Assembly: GCA_945622055.1 (NCBI GenBank)
Contig: CALZBV010000018.1
Coordinates: forward strand, 1 to 19,278
Source of the DNA: an uncultured Clostridia bacterium
GTDB taxonomy: Bacteria; Bacillota; Clostridia; Lachnospirales; Lachnospiraceae
Direction: 5' to 3'
DNA: 19,278 nt
The notes beneath the pieces were generated by a model. That model saw only the letters and a program-made list of their open reading frames with translations. It had not been told where the DNA came from and did no database searches. Positions 8,093 to 14,672 of this stretch are shown one piece after another (positions within the stretch are counted from its first letter, which is position 1; every line of letters starts with the position of its first letter). The position numbers and the translations under genes are program-made.

Positions 8093-9094
8093 ATGAAGTA
8101 TGCATTAATCGATATGGGTTCCAACAGTATCCGGCTCACCGTATATGACCTGAAAGAAAATGGATTCAAGGTTCTGTTCAAAAAGAGAATCATGGCCGGC
8201 CTTGCAGCCTTTGTGGTAAACGGAGCATTATCCCAGGAAGGTATCGACTGTGCCTGCCACAGCCTTCAGACCTTCCAGACAACCCTGGCGAGCTTACAGA
8301 TTGATTTTCTTTCTGTTTTTGCCACCGCTTCCCTTCGTAACATCAGCAACACCGAACATGCATTAAAGCAGATTCAGCAGACGACCGGTATTACCGTGGA
8401 GGTTCTCTCCGGTGAAACCGAAGCAGAATGTGGCTATTACGGCGCAGCCAACGAAGTTTCCGTAAAGGATGGTCTGTTTGTTGACATCGGAGGTGCAAGT
8501 GTCGAGCTTGCGCAGTTTACCAACGGTGCGCTGGAAAAGGTAGAATCTGTTCCGGTCGGCTCCTTAAAGCTCTATCATGACTGCGTAAAGAATATTCTTC
8601 CGGGAGAAGGATCCAGAAAACGAATCAAGGCTGCTATTGAGCAGGCCTTTGACGAAAGCTCTGCGGATGATTTTCCGGTTCGTGCCCAGATGATTGGTGT
8701 GGGAGGCACCATCCGCGCCGCACTTCGTCTGTGCATTCGCATGTATGGATTGCCGGAGCAGGCAGAAAGCTTTGACCGTAACCAGTTAAAGGGACTGATT
8801 CGTAAGCTCTGCAAGCGTGATAAGGAAGCCATTGATTTCATTCTTCTTCAGGAGCCGGAACGTATTCATACCATCATTCCGGGCCTGATGCTTCTCCACT
8901 ATCTGATGGAACGGTTCGAGGTCGAAACAGTAACCGTAAGCTATCAAGGCGTTCGCGAAGGCTATCTGTTACAGAAAATTCAGCCATTGCTTACAAACAA
9001 TTCCACGGATAAACAGGAAATCGAAGAAGCTTCTTCCATCCGTTCGGAAGCTCCTGATATGGCAGAAAGCCCGGTTGAAAATTTTTCGGAATAG
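8093..9094 (+). CDS. ppx: Ppx/GppA family exopolyphosphatase
   Basis: Removes terminal phosphate from polyphosphate and/or the 5'-phosphate of pppGpp; the family does both and sequence cannot separate them. 333 aa, near the short single-module form (about 300 aa), with two actin-like ASKHA lobes only and no C-terminal HD-like domain. Motifs: phosphate-1 ALIDMGSNSIRL (4-15), SGETEAE with the probable catalytic Glu110, phosphate-2 DIGGASVE (131-138), and VGGTIRA (203-209). Residues after about 300 are a disordered acidic tail. The gene follows ppk1 by 6 nt. The frame does not stop being coding-like at its TAG: 20 more codons, rich in Asp and Glu, follow in frame up to a TAA at 9155-9157. So the tail may have been shortened by a recent nonsense change; the catalytic core is unaffected. 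Confidence 0.93.
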   Translation: MKYALIDMGSNSIRLTVYDLKENGFKVLFKKRIMAGLAAFVVNGALSQEGIDCACHSLQTFQTTLASLQIDFLSVFATASLRNISNTEHALKQIQQTTGITVEVLSGETEAECGYYGAANEVSVKDGLFVDIGGASVELAQFTNGALEKVESVPVGSLKLYHDCVKNILPGEGSRKRIKAAIEQAFDESSADDFPVRAQMIGVGGTIRAALRLCIRMYGLPEQAESFDRNQLKGLIRKLCKRDKEAIDFILLQEPERIHTIIPGLMLLHYLMERFEVETVTVSYQGVREGYLLQKIQPLLTNNSTDKQEIEEASSIRSEAPDMAESPVENFSE

Positions 9095-9157
9095 GGTGAT
9101 TCGATTGAATATACTCCGGATGGAGATGCCACAGGCACGGAGGAAGCAGAGGAATAA
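9095..9157 (+). pseudogene. In-frame acidic extension of ppx beyond its TAG
   Basis: Directly after the ppx TAG the same frame reads GDSIEYTPDGDATGTEEAEE and then TAA. Its composition continues the acidic, disordered tail of the protein. There is no start codon or ribosome site of its own, so it is probably the severed end of ppx, or is reached by stop-codon readthrough. Confidence 0.45.
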
Positions 9158-9191
9158 GTTATTCAGATGCAGTATCAAATATCAATAATAT

Positions 9192-9233
9192 AAAAGCTCA
9201 GTCCTAAGCTATCTTCTAGGCCTGAGCTTTTTG
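9192..9233. terminator. Terminator between convergent ppx and yibE/F genes
   Basis: AAAAGCTCAG-T-CCTA (9192-9206) pairs with TAGG-C-CTGAGCTTTT, one mismatch, followed by T residues on the plus strand; the A-rich left side gives T residues on the minus strand too, so it can serve both converging operons. Confidence 0.75.
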
Positions 9234-9281
9234 TTATGCCTCATTTGTATTAAGTGTACCTCACCATCCAATGTCATAAAT

Positions 9282-10442
9282 TTACTTTATCACATGAATC
9301 CCTTTGTTTTCTCCCTGTGCGCGCTTCGTCAGAAGAATTCCACTGGTTATGGCTGTTAGTGGTGCCACTGTTACAAGTCCAAAGGAACCGACGATTGTAT
9401 GGACGATTTCCGCTGCCACATATTTATAATTCAGCATCAGTGCCACAGGAGTCCCCTGTGCCATAAATACCATCAGAAGCGCGATATAGCTTCCGGAATA
9501 TGCAAGCAGTAAGGTTGTTGTTGTGGAGCCGCAGGCAGCTCTTCCTACAGAAAAGCCGGACGAAATCGCTTCTTTTGCTGTAATATCCGGCTTCTTCTCA
9601 ACAACCTCGTACACTGCAGAACAGATGTCTACGGATAAATCCATGACTGCTCCGGAGGAGCCGAGAAATATGGATGCTACAAAAATCTTCGTCAAATCCA
9701 GATACTGATATCCGGCATACATAAGACTCTCACTCGATTCCATGACCGCACCATGAATCTGAAACATATCCGTAAACAAATACCCCAGTACTGCGGTTAC
9801 TGCAATTCCAAGCGCTGCACCCAAGGTAGCTGCAAGGCACCGCCGGTCCCAGCCGTAAATCAGACTTAATACTACAAAGGTCAACAGAAGCACCAGTCCC
9901 ATGGATACCCAGATTGGATTCCAGCCACGAAGCAGACTTGGAACCAGTACCTTCCAAAGCAAAAGCACAGTATCCACAAAGGACAGAATTGCACGAAGCC
10001 CGGTTCCTCTGGCAAACAGCAAAAGAAGTAGCAAAAATACACCAGCCAGTATCATTTCTTTGTTGATACGGTAATGATCTGTCATGTATACCGTTGTTAT
10101 CTTCTCCGACGAATGACTCACGACAATAAATGCACGGTCGCCGGCAGCAAACAGCTTATCCTCCGCCAGTGAACCATTCAGTCTGTTCACCGCAGTGCAT
10201 TCCGTTCCTTTAAACTGTCCGGACAGGATACGCACCTGACAGCGCTGTTCTCCACTCCGTACCAGTCCGGTGTTAATAATATCACTTTCATCTGTGGAAA
10301 GCACCAATGCATCCACACGGTCCGCGTTTTTGTACGATAATGCATTTTCATAACCTGTTGGCAGAACCAGCAAAAGAACCAAAAGCCAAAGCCAAAGAAT
10401 CACCGGTCCTATCATTTTTCCATTCTTACTTTTTCGTAGCAT
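9282..10442 (-). CDS. YibE/F-like integral membrane protein
   Basis: 386 aa, member of the YibE/F family, whose biochemical role is not established. An N-terminal membrane segment (about 11-29) is followed by an extracytoplasmic domain (about 32-123) and then seven or so hydrophobic helices (about 130-375). The conserved motif FLGSSGAVMDLSVDI and the nearby SGFSVGRAACGSTTTTLLLAYSG region support the family. ATG 10442 has GGGAG 8 nt upstream. It lies only 61 bp after the end of the phosphatase frame on the same strand, with a terminator in between and no space for a promoter, so its expression probably depends on readthrough from the phosphatase gene or on a promoter inside it. A role linked to phosphate or ion transport is only suggested by position. 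Confidence 0.85.
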   Translation of the reverse strand: MLRKSKNGKMIGPVILWLWLLVLLLVLPTGYENALSYKNADRVDALVLSTDESDIINTGLVRSGEQRCQVRILSGQFKGTECTAVNRLNGSLAEDKLFAAGDRAFIVVSHSSEKITTVYMTDHYRINKEMILAGVFLLLLLLFARGTGLRAILSFVDTVLLLWKVLVPSLLRGWNPIWVSMGLVLLLTFVVLSLIYGWDRRCLAATLGAALGIAVTAVLGYLFTDMFQIHGAVMESSESLMYAGYQYLDLTKIFVASIFLGSSGAVMDLSVDICSAVYEVVEKKPDITAKEAISSGFSVGRAACGSTTTTLLLAYSGSYIALLMVFMAQGTPVALMLNYKYVAAEIVHTIVGSFGLVTVAPLTAITSGILLTKRAQGENKGIHVIK

Positions 10443-10467
10443 ACGTTATTCTCCCATAAACAAAATA

Positions 10468-10489
10468 AGGGAGTGCCTTCGCACCCCCT
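10468..10489 (-). terminator. Hairpin terminator/attenuator between phosphatase and yibE/F
   Basis: On the minus strand AGGGGGTGC, loop GAAG, GCACTCCCT form a 9-bp stem with one G.T pair, then TTATTTTG. The hairpin ends about 25 nt before the yibE/F start codon, so it may act as a partial terminator limiting the downstream gene. Confidence 0.7.
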
Positions 10490-10503
10490 AAAGCGCTTTT
10501 CCT

Positions 10504-10824
10504 TTACTGAACCTTCAGCAGCTTTGCCAGCTTGTTGTAGATATCGGTGTTATCATAATATCCGCCAAAATCCTCTGCACCGTTACCGTCTGCAAAGACT
10601 GCAACCGGAAGTCCTGTGTGAGAATAGCTGGTAAAATCCACGCCTGACTTGTTGTTCAGGATGTGAGTAACCGTTACAGAAAACGGATTATAACCACCAT
10701 AGAGAATCGATTGTTCCTGCGTGTATTGGGTTGCTTCCTCACTTGTAATAAGCTCGTATGCATTTCGAAGACGCTCTGTTTCATACTCTGTCAGCACCAG
10801 ACGGTCATTGTCGTCACCGGAGAG
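10504..10824 (-). pseudogene. Severed C-terminal part of the alkaline phosphatase
   Basis: This stretch is in the same frame as the phosphatase upstream and is separated from it only by the TAG at 10825-10827. It continues for 106 codons to a TAA. It carries the PhoA C-terminal block: SHTGLPVAVFADG, whose His (residue 506 if the TAG is counted as one residue) matches zinc ligand His412 of E. coli PhoA, and YYDNTDIYNKL, matching the end of the E. coli enzyme. It has no ribosome site; a GTG at 10797 could be called as a start by software but is not credible. Either the gene is broken by a point nonsense change or the TAG is decoded. Confidence 0.8.
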
Positions 10825-12135
10825 CTACAGTCCAAACAGCTTCTCCACGTCCTTCATTGCTTCCTCAAAGCTTGTTCCGTCTTTCTTGTAGTTGCTCACA
10901 TATTGCGTATCATACTGTGCATAGGAAATCTTCTGATTTGCAAGAGTATCCAGATAAGTATCGTAATCTGTACCTGCATAGCCGATTGTCAAGCCACCTG
11001 TCTCATGGTCACCGGTAACGAGAATCAACGTCTCCTTCGGGTGCTTATTTGCAAAATCCATTGCTACCGAAACAGCATCCGCAAGTGCTAAAGTATCCGT
11101 AACCGTTGCCCCGGCGTCATTTGCATGGCAGGCCCAGTCAATCTTTCCACCTTCGCACATCATAAAGAAGCCCTTTTCATTGTCCAACACTTCGATACCC
11201 TTAGCTACATAATCAGCAAGAGACCATTCTCCGGAAGCACGATCCATATCGTAATCCATGGCATCCGAATCTGCAAGATGCTCATCAATCAGGATTACCT
11301 TCTTATCTGCAGCCGTAACCTTCTGCGCATCAGCCTGCGTATATGTTACTTTGTAGCCCGCAGCCGTTGCAAGATCATAGAGGCTTGTCTGATCCTTGTT
11401 GGCACCGGTAATCTTCTTAAGTCCGCCACCTGCAAAATACTCAAATCCAGAATTAACCATTTCCACACCAATCTCATAATAGTTATTTCTGCTTGCCTGA
11501 TGTGCATAGAAGGCTGCCGGGGTTGCGTGATTTAAGTTAACCGAACTGATTACACCGACCTTATACCCCTTCTGGTTATGTAACTTTTCCGCAATCGTCT
11601 CATAGGTAATCGCTCCGCTTTCATCTACATTGATCATACCGGAGTATGTCTTTTTACCGGTTGCAATCGATGTTGCCGTAGATGCGGAATCCGGTGCAAA
11701 GGAACAGGAGTCATAGGTCACTGCAGAACCTGCAACCGGGAAATTCATGAAGCTTAACTTCACCGGTCCGTCTAACACCGCACCTTCACGGGAGGCATAT
11801 ATCGTACTTGGTAAAGCTTTTGTATAGTCCTCATCCGCAAGTGCTCCAAGATAATCCGAAGCCGCCTGGAACTGCGGATAACTCATACCGTCGCCGATAA
11901 ATAAGAATACGTATTTCGGTTCACTTAATGTCTGTGCCTCTTCGGCCTGACTCGTAGCCGATGCGGTAGAGGTTTTCGTCGCCGCCGTCTGAACAGCCTC
12001 TTTCTTTGCTGCCGTTGTTACCGTCTGAGGAGTTTTCGTCACCTGCGCTGCCGTTACCGGTCTGTTAGCACATGCTGCCATTGACACGACAAGTGCCGGG
12101 CAAATCACGCTTCCTAATAATCTTTTTAATCTCAT
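10825..12135 (-). CDS. phoA: Alkaline phosphatase (PhoA family), interrupted by in-frame TAG
   Basis: Extracytoplasmic phosphomonoesterase that frees phosphate from organic esters. The N-terminus (KRLLGSVICPALVVSMAAC) is a lipoprotein-type signal with Cys22, followed by an Ala/Thr/Lys linker to about 70. Catalytic residues by match to E. coli PhoA: metal ligand Asp82 (FIGDGMS), nucleophile Ser150 (PDSAST), Glu328, Asp333 and His337 in CEGGKIDWACH, and Asp376-His377 (VTGDHETGG). The frame meets a TAG after residue 436, but the same frame continues 106 codons and holds the last zinc-ligand histidine and the conserved C-terminus. The 436-residue product alone should lack a complete zinc site. 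ATG 12135 has AAGGAG 7 nt upstream. Position next to ppk1-ppx and a candidate Pho-type repeat upstream suggest control by phosphate. Confidence 0.9.
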   Translation of the reverse strand: MRLKRLLGSVICPALVVSMAACANRPVTAAQVTKTPQTVTTAAKKEAVQTAATKTSTASATSQAEEAQTLSEPKYVFLFIGDGMSYPQFQAASDYLGALADEDYTKALPSTIYASREGAVLDGPVKLSFMNFPVAGSAVTYDSCSFAPDSASTATSIATGKKTYSGMINVDESGAITYETIAEKLHNQKGYKVGVISSVNLNHATPAAFYAHQASRNNYYEIGVEMVNSGFEYFAGGGLKKITGANKDQTSLYDLATAAGYKVTYTQADAQKVTAADKKVILIDEHLADSDAMDYDMDRASGEWSLADYVAKGIEVLDNEKGFFMMCEGGKIDWACHANDAGATVTDTLALADAVSVAMDFANKHPKETLILVTGDHETGGLTIGYAGTDYDTYLDTLANQKISYAQYDTQYVSNYKKDGTSFEEAMKDVEKLFGL

Positions 12136-12171
12136 TTCTTATCTCCTTTTTCTCCTTGTTTTTATTTACAT

Positions 12172-12197
12172 GGTAAATCTTATCCAATGATTGTAAA
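12172..12197 (-). promoter_or_regulatory. Possible Pho-type repeats upstream of phoA
   Basis: Read on the minus strand: TTTACA (12197-12192), N4, TTGGAT, N4, TTTACC (12177-12172), a 10-bp period in the same orientation as the gene. A further TGTCAC-N4-TTTACA pair lies at 12241-12226. The middle hexamer is a poor match, so this is weaker than the array before ppk1. The downstream end overlaps the palindrome ATTTACATGGTAAAT (12164-12178), which could instead be a repressor site. Confidence 0.3.
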
Positions 12198-12353
12198 ATG
12201 CAAAAGAATTATTAGGAAAAATCCTTGTAAAAAACGTGACATATTGAAAATTTTCCGAAATATCCATTATCCTTTCTTCGCCTCTTTTCCATCTGCTTCC
12301 ACCGTAATTCTCTTTATTTCACGCATTTCCACACGATAGACATTTTTCCATAC

Positions 12354-12390
12354 AAAAACCTCCTTAGCCGAACTGCTCCGGCCAAGGAGG
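12354..12390 (-). terminator. Terminator of the GH120 gene
   Basis: CCTCCTT-A-GCCG (12359-12370) pairs with CGGC-C-AAGGAGG (12379-12390), one mismatch, loop about 8 nt. On the minus strand it is followed by TTTTT. It starts 24 nt after the GH120 stop. Confidence 0.8.
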
Positions 12391-12413
12391 TCTGTACGTA
12401 TCTGAAACATAAG

Positions 12414-14411
12414 TTAATACTCAAATGGTCCGAATACCGGATTTACCGGACGCTTCTTTCCGTTGTAGTCGGTATCAAAGATGATATCGTCGCCATTTGG
12501 CTCCTCAAATCTCTGCTCCGGCTCGAATGCTTCTCCAAGTGTATCGGAGGTGATGATTTCTCCCTTCGGAAGGAATGCAGCGAGGTTCGAAACTACCTCC
12601 ATCTTTCCGTCCTTTTCCACAAGCTCTACCGTAACCTCGTGCTCATTATCCACAACCGGATTGATTTCAATGTCACACGGCTTCGCTCCGTTGAAATATG
12701 CATTATCCTTTACCCATACCGGAAGCGGCATGTAATACTTGTCTCTCGTATCCGAAGAGCCTTCTCCGCAATATCCCTCAAAGTAAGTTTTCCAGACATC
12801 CTCCGTCATATAGCCGTTGTAGCTAAGGGTTCCTGCAACCAGATTCTCATCGTCCCACTCACCATCCTGGCAGCCCGCGCAGATATCGATTAAGCCCTGG
12901 CGCGTCTTCGGCTGGACAAATACGTTATTGTAGAAACGCACATCCCCGTGAAGAATGGACATAAATCCGGTAATTTCCGTACGATGTGGAAGATGAATCG
13001 GAGTATATCTGGTGGAATCGTAATTTACACTTCCGTTCTTAACACCACGGCCAACTGCGGTAATGGAGCCATAAAACAGATTATGGACAAAAGCAACGCC
13101 CTGTGTCGGCAGCTTGATGCAGCGCTCGGAAAGGAAGATGTTGTTATCCACAAGGCACGGCCCGTGTGCAATCTCAATAAAAAGGTCCTCACCGAGTCCA
13201 AGCCCTTCCTTGTTCTCTCTTTTTAACAAATAGTCTCTGGACATACAGTTATCATAGAACAGGTTCTTGCTTACGCGGGTGCCCTGTGTCTGCCAGTCAA
13301 GCCAGATACCGCGGGTACAGTCATGGAAGGTATTGTTTCGAATGATTACATCAATCGCTGCATGGAACTTAATTCCCCCGATTTCCGCACCGGCCAGATT
13401 TCTCTTGTTGTTGATATGATGAATGTGATTGTTCTCAATCAAAGAGAAAACACAGCCAAGGTTACCTACGATACCGGTCTGTCCGCAGTCATGAATGTCG
13501 CAGTTACGTACAACATGAGAGCCTATCGTCTCCTTGCTCCAGCCATCTAACTGTGCAATCAGGGAACAGTCTCTCTGTGTCTGTGTACCGTCCTTGTACT
13601 TATACCGGGACCACTTATTGTCATTGTTCTGCTGCAGGTACTTTCCAAGGGAAATACCGGAGCACTTCGAATGAGACACCTCACAATCTTCAATGACCCA
13701 GCCCTTCGACCAGTGCGGCCCGATCATGCCATCCTGCAGTGCTGTCGGCGGTGCCCAGTTCGTCGCAGCCATCGTTACCACAAATCCGGTCAGGGTAATG
13801 TAATCCACATGTTCCGCTGCCGGGTAAAAGCAATGCGGACGGACATTAATCTCAACGCGCTCCTCATTCGGATTCTTCCCCTGAAAATTCGCATATATAA
13901 TCGTGTTCTCTGCGCCCTCCTCCTGGCAGGTGTACCAGGTATGCTTCGTGAACTCAATATCCCAGGACTCACCGTAAAACTCCGGATTTAATACTTTATC
14001 AAGGCTCGGCTGTTCGTAAAGAGACTTGCCGTTTAAGTAAACCTCCCCCGTATGACACGGTATACCATCACTTAACCAGTCACCAAACACAAGTGTGGTA
14101 TACGGATTGTAAGAACCGAAGAAGGTATTCGGAAGAACGAGCTTCCAGGTATCCCCCTCGTACGGCTCCCAGCCGGTCACAGCCTCTGCACCGGTAATCA
14201 CTGCCTTTCTCGGCTCAACCGAACGGTATACAATCGGCTTTTTCTCTGTTCCGGCATACACCGGACTAACCTCTTCACGATAGACTCCCGGTGCCACCAA
14301 AACCTCATCGCCCGGCATGGCAACTGCTGCTGCCATCTGAATCTTATTGAATGGTGTCTCTTTACTTCCGTTCCCATGCGGCTTTGCGTTCCCATCAACA
14401 TAATAGATCAT
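12414..14411 (-). CDS. GH120 beta-xylosidase (right-handed beta-helix), cytoplasmic
   Basis: Releases xylose from xylo-oligosaccharides. 665 aa, beta-helix fold throughout. It matches what I recall of XylC from Thermoanaerobacterium saccharolyticum (GH120 founder): PGDEVLVAPGVYREEV near the N-terminus, LPNTFFGSYNPYTTLVFGDW, NWAPPTALQDGMIGPHWSKG, and the catalytic stretches WLDWQTQGTRVSKN (nucleophile Asp372) and LFIEIAHGPCLVDNN (acid/base Glu413). Between these two lies an insert of about 20 residues (CMSRDYLLKRENKEG) that I do not recall in XylC. No signal peptide. The frame is open for 19 codons upstream, but ATG 14411 has GGAG 10 nt before it and opens the conserved sequence (MIYYVDGNAK). 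Single-gene unit with its own promoter and terminator. An automatic annotation might call it only a parallel beta-helix or pectate-lyase-like protein. Confidence 0.88.
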   Translation of the reverse strand: MIYYVDGNAKPHGNGSKETPFNKIQMAAAVAMPGDEVLVAPGVYREEVSPVYAGTEKKPIVYRSVEPRKAVITGAEAVTGWEPYEGDTWKLVLPNTFFGSYNPYTTLVFGDWLSDGIPCHTGEVYLNGKSLYEQPSLDKVLNPEFYGESWDIEFTKHTWYTCQEEGAENTIIYANFQGKNPNEERVEINVRPHCFYPAAEHVDYITLTGFVVTMAATNWAPPTALQDGMIGPHWSKGWVIEDCEVSHSKCSGISLGKYLQQNNDNKWSRYKYKDGTQTQRDCSLIAQLDGWSKETIGSHVVRNCDIHDCGQTGIVGNLGCVFSLIENNHIHHINNKRNLAGAEIGGIKFHAAIDVIIRNNTFHDCTRGIWLDWQTQGTRVSKNLFYDNCMSRDYLLKRENKEGLGLGEDLFIEIAHGPCLVDNNIFLSERCIKLPTQGVAFVHNLFYGSITAVGRGVKNGSVNYDSTRYTPIHLPHRTEITGFMSILHGDVRFYNNVFVQPKTRQGLIDICAGCQDGEWDDENLVAGTLSYNGYMTEDVWKTYFEGYCGEGSSDTRDKYYMPLPVWVKDNAYFNGAKPCDIEINPVVDNEHEVTVELVEKDGKMEVVSNLAAFLPKGEIITSDTLGEAFEPEQRFEEPNGDDIIFDTDYNGKKRPVNPVFGPFEY

Positions 14412-14479
14412 ACACCCTGTTCTCCTTTTCGTAAAATATACTGTCGCGGCATTCTCTGCTTTTCGCAAATATTAATATT

Positions 14480-14508
14480 ATTATAATCTATCTTTTCTTC
14501 CTTTTCAA
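14480..14508 (-). promoter_or_regulatory. Sigma-70 promoter of the GH120 gene
   Basis: Minus strand: -35 TTGAAA (14508-14503), 17-bp spacer, perfect -10 TATAAT (14485-14480). Transcription would start near 14472, giving a leader of about 60 nt to the ATG at 14411. The insertion sequence upstream does not touch it. Confidence 0.75.
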
Positions 14509-14524
14509 GCATCATCATTGTAAA

Positions 14525-14545
14525 AATAGTAAACAATATACTATT
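14525..14545. promoter_or_regulatory. Candidate operator: inverted repeat upstream of the GH120 promoter
   Basis: AATAGTA (14525-14531), a 7-nt spacer and TACTATT (14539-14545) form a perfect 7+7 inverted repeat whose centre is about 63 bp upstream of the predicted transcription start. The place suits an activator; the protein that binds is unknown. Confidence 0.4.
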
Positions 14546-14657
14546 CCTGAATTATTCATGGAACAACAGCAGAAACTTCTGAAATCCACATATTTACTGT
14601 ATTTTGTTGAATATTGTTTTTCACTCAAAAAAGAGCCCAAGGTCCTTCTTTTTGTGT

Positions 14658-14663
14658 TATAAT
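14658..14663 (+). promoter_or_regulatory. -10 box of the transposase, leaderless or near-leaderless
   Basis: TATAAT at 14658-14663 is only 9 nt before the ATG at 14673, and there is no Shine-Dalgarno. If used, the mRNA would start at or almost at the start codon, a common way to keep transposase synthesis low. Confidence 0.4.
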
Positions 14664-14672
14664 TTACTTGCT

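Noticed and set aside
10504..10797. Separate 97-aa gene starting at a GTG
   Set aside because: It is the same frame as the phosphatase and encodes its conserved C-terminus; no ribosome site. Treated as the severed tail.
14604..14672. Longer start of the transposase first frame at 14604
   Set aside because: It extends into the IS terminal repeat and over the -10 box; the conserved N-terminus begins at ATG 14673.
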